A DNA stretch of 54,046 nt from contig DATGLL010000136.1 of assembly GCA_035294145.1 (NCBI GenBank), positions 1 through 54,046 of the forward strand, written 5' to 3'. The position numbers were made by a program, and so were the translations under genes. Source of the stretch: CADDZO01 sp035294145. Its GTDB lineage: Bacteria > Chloroflexota > Dormibacteria > Dormibacterales > Dormibacteraceae. The notes beneath the pieces were generated by a model. The model saw nothing but the letters and a program-made list of their open reading frames with translations, made no database searches and was not told the DNA's origin. Position 1 is the first letter of the stretch; the number at the start of each line of letters is the position of its first letter. Shown one piece after another: positions 26,534 to 34,100 of this stretch.

Positions 26534-27244
26534 TCACAGCTCGTCGTCGGGCAGCGCCTGCTCCTCCATCTCGCGCAGGTGCTGGAGCATCTCGGCCCGC
26601 GCCGCCTGCGGGTCGCGCCGCCGCAGCGCCTCCAGGATGCGCAGGTGGCCGCGCAGGGAGAGCACCGGCCGATCACCCCGCTGGAGGGAGCGCTCGCGCG
26701 ACTGCCGGAGCAGGTCGACCAGCGTGTCCATGACCCGCAGGATCACGGTGTTGCGAGCGGCCTGGGCGATCAGCTCGTGGAAGGCAGTGTCCTCCTCGAG
26801 GGCCAGGAACCCGGCCTCCACCTTGCGCCGCTGCGCCTCCAGGATGGAGGCCATCTCGGCCAGCTCCTCCTCGGTGGCACGGGCGGCGGCGAACTCCGCC
26901 ACCGCCGGCTCCAGCAGCCGGCGTACCTCCCACAGCTCGCGCATCTGGTTCCGGCTCTGGAGCAGGAGCAAGGCCAGGGGCTCGGTCAGCTCCTCGGGGC
27001 TGACGCTGCGGACGTAGGTGCCATCCCCCTGTCGGCTCTCGATCAGCCCCATCTGCTCGAGCACCCGCAACGCGTCCCGGACCGAGTTTCGGCTGGCCCG
27101 GAAGAGCTCGGCCAGCTCCCGCTCCGGGGGCAGGCGATCACCCGGCTTGATGCGCCCCTGGGCGATCAGCTCCCTGAGCTGGGCGACGATCTCGTGGTAG
27201 ACCTTCGCCTTCTTGACCTGACGGACGTTCAGGGCGTCGGACAT
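26534..27244 (-). CDS. GntR/FadR-family regulator with FCD domain
   Basis: The 236-residue protein has an N-terminal winged helix (YHEIVAQLRELIAQGRIKPGDRLPPERELAELFRASRNSVRDALRVLEQMGLIESRQGDGTYV). The C-terminal all-helical FCD domain shows the metal/ligand-binding residues in EDTAFHELIAQAARN and LRGHLRILEALRRRD. FCD regulators commonly sense small carboxylic acids. It lies 130 bases upstream of the gamma-delta gene on the same strand, and a TGGT-AGG-ACCA site is 27 bases before its start. It is therefore the likely autoregulated, oxalate-responsive repressor of the operon. No clear ribosome site precedes ATG 27244. Confidence 0.9.
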   Translation of the reverse strand: MSDALNVRQVKKAKVYHEIVAQLRELIAQGRIKPGDRLPPERELAELFRASRNSVRDALRVLEQMGLIESRQGDGTYVRSVSPEELTEPLALLLLQSRNQMRELWEVRRLLEPAVAEFAAARATEEELAEMASILEAQRRKVEAGFLALEEDTAFHELIAQAARNTVILRVMDTLVDLLRQSRERSLQRGDRPVLSLRGHLRILEALRRRDPQAARAEMLQHLREMEEQALPDDEL

Positions 27245-27270
27245 GTCGATGCGGCGGCAAATTGGATCAT

Positions 27271-27281
27271 TGGTAGGACCA
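27271..27281. promoter_or_regulatory. FadR/GntR-type operator
   Basis: TGGT-AGG-ACCA is an exact match to the TGGTnnnACCA consensus bound by FCD-type GntR regulators. It lies between the regulator gene and the divergent ImmA-like gene. A half-site, TGGTAGGATGT, occurs at 27412-27422 just before the divergent gene. Confidence 0.65.
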
Positions 27282-27448
27282 TTCTTGCCGACCCTGAGGG
27301 TCCTGTCAAGGCACCACCGTCCCCCTCTCCCCGCCCCTCAGCCTCCTCCACGTTCAAAGGAACGCGCGATGTCAGCCCGCCCCGGCGGAAGCTGGATTAG
27401 CATATGCCCACTGGTAGGATGTCTGATCCTTTCGCCAGGGGAGGGACG

Positions 27449-28045
27449 GTGACCGGCCTCGAGGGGGTCGAGGCCGACGCGGAGCGGGTCCGCCAGCAGG
27501 TGGGCATCCCACCGGAGACAGCGGTACCCGACCTGGAGAGGGCCCTCGACGCCTTGGGCCTGCTGGTCGCTCGCCGCCCCTTGGGTCGTGAGCGGCTGGA
27601 GGCGATCTCCATCGGCCGGGGGCTGGCGTTGCTCAACCCCTCCGGGCTGCCCACCCACACCCGGTTCGTGGCCGCCCACCTGCTCGCCCACCACCTGTAC
27701 GGGGATGAGCCGCACGTGGAGCGGGGGGTGGAGAGGGACCTGGAGCGGCCCGGGTGCGATGACCGCCAGTGGCGGGCCAGCGCCTTCGCGGCATGCTTCC
27801 TGGTTGGCCGCCAGGCCTTGCTGGCGCGGACGCCGGCGAGGATCACGACCGAGGCCGTGCTCCGCCTGGCGGCGGAGTTCCAGGTCGGCTACGAGGTCAT
27901 GCTTTGGCGGCTCCGGGAGACCGGGTTGGCCGGGCCCGAAGGCCGGCCCGGGGCAGCGGGCACCGGAGCCGGATGGCCGCTCCCTCCGAGCCCGGGCGGC
28001 AACGGTGTCGTGGGCCACGTCCGGCAGCCTCATCCCGGCCGGTGA
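27449..28045 (+). CDS. ImmA/IrrE-like protein with degenerate HExxH motif
   Basis: The 198-residue product resembles ImmA/IrrE (DUF955) metallopeptidases. TRFVAAHLLAHHLYGDEP aligns with the usual RFTLAHELGHHLLG, RASAFAACFLVG with ANAFAAELLMP, and YEVMLWRLRETGL with the C-terminal helix of the domain. The catalytic glutamate is replaced by leucine (H77-L-L-A-H81) and the third-ligand glutamate is also missing, so protease activity is unlikely. GTG at 27449 follows GGGGAGGG by three bases; ATG at 27419 is an alternative. ImmA proteins cleave repressors or anti-sigma factors; a catalytically dead version might only bind. It is divergent from the GntR regulator, and no partner repressor lies beside it. 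Confidence 0.65.
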   Translation: MTGLEGVEADAERVRQQVGIPPETAVPDLERALDALGLLVARRPLGRERLEAISIGRGLALLNPSGLPTHTRFVAAHLLAHHLYGDEPHVERGVERDLERPGCDDRQWRASAFAACFLVGRQALLARTPARITTEAVLRLAAEFQVGYEVMLWRLRETGLAGPEGRPGAAGTGAGWPLPPSPGGNGVVGHVRQPHPGR

Positions 28046-28099
28046 GGCCGGTCCGGACCTCCGGCCCGGGCCTCAGCCCCAGCTGCAGCAGGTCGGGAT

Positions 28100-28676
28100 G
28101 GCGGGCATGCCAGTCAGGTCACACCGAGGTCGACCAGGAGCCAGGCCGTGCAGCCACCACCAGGTTGACGACCACGAGGCCACCACGAGTTTGCCCCCAG
28201 CGCACGTCCTCGTCCCGCCCACCATCGACGATCACACCCGGCTCCTGGCCCTCCTCCATGGGCCCAGCGACCGTCCCCGCTCGGGGCGGCCCCGGCTGGG
28301 CAGCCCCCGGCTCCAAGCGCGCATCCGAGGCCGGCTGGCCGAGCCCCGGGCCTGGAAGGGGTCCCTATCGGAGCAAGCTTCGATGGGGTGCCCGAAGACA
28401 CGTCTCGATGGGGTCCCCTCGGCGCCGGACCCTCCTCGGCGCCATCGAGCCGGCCCGCGGGCGTCGGTCACCACCCGGGCCACCAACGCCGGCTTCCTCC
28501 AGCTCCCAGGACGGGTGGTCACCCGCTGGCTCGGGGAGCACCCCCGGGTCCGGCTCATCCTCGGCCTTCGCTCCTGTCCCCACCACCACCCGGTGGAGCG
28601 GATCCGGGGGGCGATGAGGACCTACCTGGCCACCACCCCGGTGGAGACCATGGCGGGTCGGGTGCGTCAGGTGTAG
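28100..28676 (+). pseudogene. IS630-like transposase remnant
   Basis: The end of this stretch encodes VVTRWLGEHPRVRLILGLRSCPHHHPVERIRGAMRTYLATTP and TMAGRVRQV before a stop at 28676. This is the C-terminal DDE region of IS630-type transposases, where the final E lies in NPVERIWxxLK; here the context is HPVERIRGAM. An earlier stretch near 28290-28370 (RPRLGSPRLQARIRGRLAEPRAW) resembles the N-terminal helix-turn-helix linker. The parts between are degraded and no intact frame remains. Confidence 0.6.
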
Positions 28677-29006
28677 GCCTTCTTGGGGGGACGAGGTGAG
28701 GAGCGGCGGTTGCGGTGTGCCTCACCGTTCCGGTCACCCTGGTTGCCCGAGGGATACGCGCAGAACGTATGGGAGACCACTTAGTATTCGGTCGCGGTAT
28801 CCATGCCAGCACCAGCCGGGGGCTCGCCGAGATCGAGCTGGGTTAGGTTCGGGTCAGCTCCCTCCTGGTACGGTTTGAGCTGTGAGCGACTGGGGTCAGG
28901 CCGCAATTGTGGATCGTCGGCTAGGCGCTCCCCAACGGGGGCGAGTGTGCCGTCTCACGTCGGCAGTTGGAACTCCCATGGGCAGAGCATGGCCCAATCA
29001 TGCTGC
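28677..29006. other. no gene recognised
   Basis: Base composition drops here relative to the left side. Only short frames without motifs are present, and no terminator hairpin was recognised for the ABC operon that ends at 29007. Confidence 0.5.
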
Positions 29007-29831
29007 CTATCGCACAGTGTGTCGATCCTCGCGCTCGGCATCCAGCCTCGCCGGATTCTGGAGTTCGGAGAGAAAGGCGCGCAGGCGCTCTGAGCGAGGC
29101 TGGCCGAATATCTGCGCAGGAGGGCCGACTTCGACGATCCGGCCACGTTCCATAAACACGCATCGATCAGCCACCTCGCGCGCGAACCGTAGTTCATGCG
29201 TCACCACGATCATCGTCATGCCCTCGCGTGCGAGCTCTCGAATCACCTCCAGGACCTCCCCGACGAGTTCAGCGTCAAGGGCACTGGTCGGCTCGTCGAA
29301 GAGGATGATCCGTGGCTCCATGGCAAGCGCCCGGGCGATCGCGACTCGCTGCTGCTGACCACCGGACAACTGCTGCGGATAGCACTGCGTCTTCTCGGCA
29401 AGGCCGACGCGATCAAGAAGAACTCGTGCTGTCCGAATCGCATCTGCCGGCGCCTGCCCTTTCGATTGGATCGGTCCAATCGTCACGTTGTCGATGACCC
29501 TCTTGTGGGGGAAAAGGTTGAACTGTTGGAAAACCATGGCCATCCGACGGCGCTGAGCGTTGACGTCACGCTCGCTCATCGGTCGAAGATGACCTCTGAC
29601 GAGCTCGAAGCCGAGGAGCTCGTCGTCGAGGTACATGGCTCCAGCGTCGATCGACTCCAGCTGATCGATGCACCGAACCAGCGTGGTCTTGCCGGAACCG
29701 GAGGGGCCGATGACTACCACCACCTCCCCCTCATAGACGTCGAGGTCAATACCGTCCAGGACCAGCTCGGATCCGAACGCCTTGCGCACACCACGAAGCC
29801 GCAGGACCGGCACCTGCCGTTCCCCAGCCAC
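29007..29831 (-). CDS. polar amino acid ABC transporter ATP-binding protein (GlnQ type)
   Basis: The 274-residue ATPase has Walker A GPSGSGKTT, signature LSGGQQQR, Walker B IILFDEPTSALD and the switch histidine in VVTHELRFA. MVFQQFNLFPHKRVIDNV is typical of the polar amino acid uptake group. GTG at 29831 follows GGAGG by six bases. It lies 12 bases after the permease stop and completes a one-permease importer with the lipoprotein at 30802-31743. Confidence 0.95.
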   Translation of the reverse strand: MAGERQVPVLRLRGVRKAFGSELVLDGIDLDVYEGEVVVVIGPSGSGKTTLVRCIDQLESIDAGAMYLDDELLGFELVRGHLRPMSERDVNAQRRRMAMVFQQFNLFPHKRVIDNVTIGPIQSKGQAPADAIRTARVLLDRVGLAEKTQCYPQQLSGGQQQRVAIARALAMEPRIILFDEPTSALDAELVGEVLEVIRELAREGMTMIVVTHELRFAREVADRCVFMERGRIVEVGPPAQIFGQPRSERLRAFLSELQNPARLDAEREDRHTVR

Positions 29832-29843
29832 CAGCAGCCTCCG

Positions 29844-30797
29844 TTATCTCAGGTCGATGCCCGGCACCGCCGCCGGCCGATGACGTCCCCAGGGCCACCA
29901 CGTGCCACGGCTGCGCATCTCCGCCCGCCCCTGGGAGAAGTGCCGTTCGAGATAGACTTGAAGCACGAACAGGATCGACACGATCACGATGTACCAGAAA
30001 CATGCCACCAGCATCAGCGGGATCACCTCGAACGTTCGCGCATAGATGACTTCGACCGAGAAGAGGAGGTCACTCGTCGCCACCACGCTGACCAAGGAGG
30101 TCGATTTCGCTAAGCCGATCAGCTGGCTTCCCATGGGTGGCAGAATGAAGCGCATCGCTTGCGGGACGACGATCAGAAAGAAGGTCTTCAATGCGCTCAG
30201 ACCTAGAGAACGGGCAGCATCTCGCTGGCCGACGTCAACCGAGAGAATCCCTGCTCGGATGATCTCGGAAACGTAGGCTGCCTCGGTTAGGCCGAGACCA
30301 AGTAAGGCCGCCACGAACGGAGAAATCACTTTATTCGTCGACCAGCTGTAGAGGACAGGCCCAAACGGGATCCCTAACGAGATTCGAGGAAGTAGGTAGG
30401 CTAGGTTGAACCAGAACACGATCTGTACCAGAGCCGGCAAGCCGCGAAAAAGCCACACGTAAGCTCCGCCGACCGCCCTCAGCGCGAGCACAGGGCTCAG
30501 GCGGCACAGGGCGATTGGCGTTCCTAAGAAGATGGACAGGGCCGTGCAGCTGACCGTGATCACGATCGTTACCAGAAGACCGTGCAAGATAGAGGGGAAG
30601 GTGAGGTACTGGGCGACCACGTCCCATTGAAAGTTCGGTGTCTGGATTAGGAACAGCAACATCCGTGCGACGAACAAGAGAACGATCCCCGTTGCGATCA
30701 GGCGCCACACGTGCAGCGACGGTCTTGCCGTGGCAACGTCGATGATGGGATCCTCAGAGAAGTGACCTGCGGGCTCTCTCCGCTCTTGTTTCGCCAC
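29844..30797 (-). CDS. polar amino acid-type ABC transporter permease
   Basis: The 317-residue protein has an N-terminal cytosolic extension of about 28 residues, then membrane segments beginning VWRLIATGIVLLFVARMLLFLI. The His/Glu/Gln family loop is AAYVSEIIRAGILSVDVGQRDAARSLGLSALKTFFLIVVPQAMRFILPP. A single permease suggests a homodimeric channel. It lies four bases after the binding-protein stop. The substrate is a small polar compound, not necessarily an amino acid, given the SnoaL and LLM neighbours. Confidence 0.93.
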   Translation of the reverse strand: MAKQERREPAGHFSEDPIIDVATARPSLHVWRLIATGIVLLFVARMLLFLIQTPNFQWDVVAQYLTFPSILHGLLVTIVITVSCTALSIFLGTPIALCRLSPVLALRAVGGAYVWLFRGLPALVQIVFWFNLAYLLPRISLGIPFGPVLYSWSTNKVISPFVAALLGLGLTEAAYVSEIIRAGILSVDVGQRDAARSLGLSALKTFFLIVVPQAMRFILPPMGSQLIGLAKSTSLVSVVATSDLLFSVEVIYARTFEVIPLMLVACFWYIVIVSILFVLQVYLERHFSQGRAEMRSRGTWWPWGRHRPAAVPGIDLR

Positions 30798-30801
30798 TGA
30801 C

Positions 30802-31743
30802 TTACCCCACCACGAATTCCGTGACCATGTCGTGCTCTAGGCCCCACTTCGTCATGATCTTCTGATAGACACCCTGTCGGTAGAGTTCCTCAAGGGCTGC
30901 CTTGAGAGCGTTCAGCAACTGAGGGTTCTGGTTGGAAACGGCCAATGCCGCCTTGTTCACTGCGATGTTGTCTGTTGGCTTCGGGACAACGCAGCGCAGT
31001 GTGCTCGCTCCCGGCTGCTTGACTGAATACACGCACGAGGCGTCGCTGAGAGCGTAAGCGTCCACGCGTCCTGCCTTTACCGCCAGCTGTGCCTCCGGAT
31101 CAGTTGCGAAGCTCACCATGGTAATCGCAGGCTTGCCATAAGCTAGACAGTCACTTTGTGAGGCTCCAGGGACAACGATGGTGGCACCGATCGTTCCTGT
31201 CAGAACGGCAACATTCCTGCCACAGAGGTCACCAACAGTGCGGATGGGGCTTGTCTTCTGGACCTCGAAGTAGAAGGTGTTGGTCACCCAGATCAATTCA
31301 TACAGCGTCTGTTTACGCTGTGCGGTGATGCCGAGTGGCCCCAGGAAGGTGTCGTACCTCCCCGCGGAGATGCCGGCGAGCAGCGTGGCTGCATCGCCGA
31401 CCAAGACGGTGTGAAGCCTCAGGCCAAGGACCTGCGCCAGGGCGTTGCCAAGATCGATGTCAACGCCACTATCGACGTTGCCGTCTGGTCCGACAATCGC
31501 CCAGGGGGGATTGGGCACGGTGTCGAAGATCAGCTCCCCGCTCTTCTTATTCGATGCCGGCAACATGTCGTGCAAGGCGGGAATCGCCTTGAGCTTGGGA
31601 ATGGATGACGGGTTAGTGGTGATTTTGGTGGTCGTCGAACTCCCGCTTCCGCAAGCAGCCATGACCATGAGGATGATCATCGTGAACGTCCCGGCGACCG
31701 TGCTGCTCAACCTGTGCCTACCGGAACGGATGTTCCTATCCAA
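30802..31743 (-). CDS. polar solute-binding lipoprotein (family 3 type)
   Basis: The 313-residue protein has a signal peptide (TFTMIILMVMAAC) with lipobox cysteine. The family-3 binding fold follows: ELIFDTVPNPPWAIVGPDGNVDSGVDIDLGNALAQVLGL, then GRYDTFLGPLGITAQRKQTL, VGDLCGRNVAVLTGTIG and AVKAGRVDAYALSD. The start is an unusual TTG at 31743, supported by the strong site AAAGGAGGGAG seven bases upstream; no ATG lies before the signal peptide. It opens the three-gene importer and follows the LLM oxidoreductase by 34 bases. Confidence 0.9.
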   Translation of the reverse strand: MDRNIRSGRHRLSSTVAGTFTMIILMVMAACGSGSSTTTKITTNPSSIPKLKAIPALHDMLPASNKKSGELIFDTVPNPPWAIVGPDGNVDSGVDIDLGNALAQVLGLRLHTVLVGDAATLLAGISAGRYDTFLGPLGITAQRKQTLYELIWVTNTFYFEVQKTSPIRTVGDLCGRNVAVLTGTIGATIVVPGASQSDCLAYGKPAITMVSFATDPEAQLAVKAGRVDAYALSDASCVYSVKQPGASTLRCVVPKPTDNIAVNKAALAVSNQNPQLLNALKAALEELYRQGVYQKIMTKWGLEHDMVTEFVVG

Positions 31744-31777
31744 AGTGACTCCCTCCTTTCTTTGTCTTCCTCCCCGA

Positions 31778-32695
31778 TCAGGAGGTTGGAATCGATGTCT
31801 TTGAGGAGCGAAAGCGCGGTAGCAGCTTATGAATCGCGAGCTCGACCCGAGGGATCGGATTGGGAGGCGGGACCAGAAGGACGATGTCGGTGAAGCCTAC
31901 CGCGAGCAGATCCTCGATCCGTCGTGTGGTGACGTCCAGGTCTTTCTCTCGGTCGAGATGCACCTGAACCGAGCGCTTGATGTTCTTGGGATCCCTGCCA
32001 ACGGCGAGACAGTGTTGATCGAGCACCGCCAATTTGTGAGCGAGTTCTGGTATCCCGCCGCCGGGCTGGCCGGTCGGATTGCGCCCGATGGCATTCCACA
32101 CGTCGGCGTGCTCAGCGACCACCCGGAGAGTGAGCTTCTCTCCATCGCCACCGATCCAGAAGGGTGGGAACGGCTTCTGGAGTGGCTTCGGCTTTGCGAT
32201 CGCCCCGGTGAGCCGGTAGTAACGGCCGTCGAAATCGGCGACCTCTTCAGTCCAGAGCTTCTTGATCACGACGCAGGCCTCGCGCAGTCGCCGGACGCGC
32301 TCTGCAGTAGATGGGAACTCGAGTCCTAGCATGGCATGCTCGTCAGGTGCGTTCGCTGTCCCAGCGGCCCCGATCCCGAACTCGAGTCGGCCCCCAGAGA
32401 GATGATCTACCGTCGCTGCGATCTTGGCCAAGATAGCTGGGTGACGATAGGTGTTGCCAGAAACCATCACGCCAATTCGTACGCGATGGGTTGCTTCAGC
32501 CATCGCCGCCACCAGTGACCAAGCCTCGAAGATGTCGACCTGATAGTCACCGTTCGGAAGCAGTGGAAGGAAATGATCGCACACCCACAGATTATCGAAC
32601 CCACCCTGGTCAGCAAGCTGCCAAACTGTGCGTAGTTCCTCGAGACTGCAGCGGAACTGCCAGACGTCGAGGCCGAAGGTGATATCCTCAGCCAT
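31778..32695 (-). CDS. LLM-class flavin/F420-dependent oxidoreductase
   Basis: The 305-residue protein is a luciferase-like (beta/alpha)8 monooxygenase or F420-dependent reductase. Markers are QGGFDNLWVCDHFLPL near residue 30, HRVRIGVMVSGNTYRHPAILAKIAATVDHLSGGRLEFGIGAG and PFWIGGDGEKLTLRVVAEHADVWN. ATG at 32695 (MAEDITFG) follows AAGGTGG, and the long upstream extension of the open frame is not coding. It lies two bases after the downstream SnoaL-like gene, so it is in that operon. It probably oxygenates or reduces the compound brought in by the adjacent ABC importer. Confidence 0.9.
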   Translation of the reverse strand: MAEDITFGLDVWQFRCSLEELRTVWQLADQGGFDNLWVCDHFLPLLPNGDYQVDIFEAWSLVAAMAEATHRVRIGVMVSGNTYRHPAILAKIAATVDHLSGGRLEFGIGAAGTANAPDEHAMLGLEFPSTAERVRRLREACVVIKKLWTEEVADFDGRYYRLTGAIAKPKPLQKPFPPFWIGGDGEKLTLRVVAEHADVWNAIGRNPTGQPGGGIPELAHKLAVLDQHCLAVGRDPKNIKRSVQVHLDREKDLDVTTRRIEDLLAVGFTDIVLLVPPPNPIPRVELAIHKLLPRFRSSKTSIPTS

Positions 32696-32697
32696 TC

Positions 32698-33183
32698 TCA
32701 ACCACCTTGCTGCGCAACCATCTCGTCTATTCCATTGATCGCAGCCATTATGTCTCCTTCCCATGCGTAGAGTGCGCGAGATCGAAAGAGCCAACGATCC
32801 TCCAGCTTGACGCAGGTGTCGATGCAATAGCCAGTCCATATCACCTGGCAGTTCCCACGGTGCTGACCGGGAAGGCGATGAACGCGGGTAATGTACGCCC
32901 GGCTCCGGCAACCTTCTCCCTCGCCTGCATCTTCGATCACAAGATGTGAGAGTAAATGCTGTGCCCTTGGGAAGCCGAAATCCTGCTGGAGGAAGAGCTC
33001 AATAAACCGCCGAATGCCCTCACGGCCTACGTAACGATGCTTCATCTGGAGGGTAGCATCAGGCGTGAAGGTAGCGATAAATCGATCAGCATCGCCGACG
33101 TCGAGAGCCCATGCGTTGTGTGCATAGAGTTCCATGATCTTGAGACGGTCTTCGACGGTCAATTCCACGTTTTTCGACTCCAT
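32698..33183 (-). CDS. SnoaL-like (NTF2-fold) protein 2
   Basis: The 161-residue protein has an NTF2-like fold. VEDRLKIMELYAHNAWALDVGDADRFIATFTPDATL and the C-terminal DRWLFRSRALYAWEG match SnoaL_4-type proteins. The aspartates and histidines could form a small cyclase, isomerase or dehydratase site. It is a paralogue of the protein encoded at 33208-33714, which it follows by 24 bases. Such proteins often assist ring-modifying oxidoreductases; the pairing with an LLM enzyme suggests a small catabolic route for an aromatic or alicyclic compound. Confidence 0.82.
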   Translation of the reverse strand: MESKNVELTVEDRLKIMELYAHNAWALDVGDADRFIATFTPDATLQMKHRYVGREGIRRFIELFLQQDFGFPRAQHLLSHLVIEDAGEGEGCRSRAYITRVHRLPGQHRGNCQVIWTGYCIDTCVKLEDRWLFRSRALYAWEGDIMAAINGIDEMVAQQGG

Positions 33184-33207
33184 TCATGCTAGCGTGCTGG
33201 GATGCGA

Positions 33208-33714
33208 CTAGAACAAGGGCTTCCCGACATCGTAGAGCGAATCTTCCCCAACTGGAGACGAGGCCACTGGCTCCTGGTCAAACTTCTGCTCGCGCAGCTC
33301 GTGGGCTGGATGTGACCGCTTGACCAAGAAGCACCAGCGACCGTTGATCTTCACGACGGTATCTGTGTAGTAGCCCTGCGCGATGATCTGAGAGCTAGTC
33401 GTTCCTGGCAATCGATAAAGCCGTGCCCAGTACGCTCGTACATGGCAGGATGATCCGTTCCCATCCATCACGAACTGGCTGTAGTGGTGCTGGCTACCAG
33501 GGAAGGCTGAGTCCTTGAGGAACTCCGCCAACCAATTGCGGATCTCCTCTGGTGTAGTCGCTGTCCTGCCAACATCCAGTCGCCCTCCTGGCGCGTAGCA
33601 ATCGACGAACGCGTCGAGGTCGCCACTATCCATCGCCCACACGTAACGAGCGTAGAGCTCCCGGATGAGGAGCCTATCCTCAACCGTCAGTGGTCCCGAA
33701 ACGGCCAATTCCAT
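33208..33714 (-). CDS. SnoaL-like (NTF2-fold) protein 1
   Basis: The 168-residue protein reads LTVEDRLLIRELYARYVWAMDSGDLDAFVDCYAPGGRLD, then GSQHHYSQFVM and NGRWCFLVKRSHPAHE. It is the same NTF2/SnoaL type as its downstream neighbour. Two proteins of one fold suggest a heteromer or two consecutive steps. It is the first gene of the operon, 38 bases after the predicted transcription start. A GGAGGG stretch lies ten bases before the ATG. The promoter at 33759-33787 overlaps a TetR-type palindrome. Confidence 0.82.
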   Translation of the reverse strand: MELAVSGPLTVEDRLLIRELYARYVWAMDSGDLDAFVDCYAPGGRLDVGRTATTPEEIRNWLAEFLKDSAFPGSQHHYSQFVMDGNGSSCHVRAYWARLYRLPGTTSSQIIAQGYYTDTVVKINGRWCFLVKRSHPAHELREQKFDQEPVASSPVGEDSLYDVGKPLF

Positions 33715-33758
33715 CCCTCCGTCGCCCTCCGGACGTCACCTCATGGCACTTGCCGGTC

Positions 33759-33787
33759 AGTATGAGCTTGATCGAGCGATCGGTCAA
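33759..33787 (-). promoter_or_regulatory. promoter of the SnoaL-LLM-ABC operon
   Basis: On the minus strand TTGACC (33787-33782) is followed after 17 bases by CATACT (33764-33759). The -35 hexamer lies inside the palindrome at 33766-33789, so a bound repressor would block it. The MFS promoter has the same arrangement. Confidence 0.6.
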
Positions 33788-33789
33788 GC
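33766..33789. promoter_or_regulatory. TetR-type operator, copy 1
   Basis: This 24-bp imperfect palindrome has arms GCTTGA and TCAAGC around CGA/TCG blocks. It fits the consensus TTGAYCGANCGATCGRTCAA shared with 36152-36173, the TetR/MFS intergenic site. The near-identity of two sites 2.4 kb apart ties both promoters to the nearby TetR protein. Confidence 0.65.
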
Positions 33790-34100
33790 CTGCGTTTCAT
33801 GGATCTGCCAGGGGGGTTGGCTCGCCTCAAGCCAGATGGACCGGGGAACCCCGCACCGGAGGGCGCCCCTCGTGTGGGCTGGGGGCGATCGGCCTGGAGG
33901 CGGCTTCAGGGCACCACTGCCCAAGCCCCTGCCTTACCGCCTTCGTCCTCAAGCGTGGCTCGAATGGGGTCGTCCCTACCGGGTCGGGTCGCTGGCCCGG
34001 CGTAGTGGGGTCGCCGACCGAGATGATGCCCTGGTGGCGAGCCGTTGGAAGGGTCACCGTGGAGCTGACCCGACCGACGTCGGTGACCGTTGGCCACCTC
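33790..34100. other. no gene recognised
   Basis: Upstream of the operator the sequence becomes GC-rich again with only motif-free frames. It may be part of the degraded IS that follows. Confidence 0.45.
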
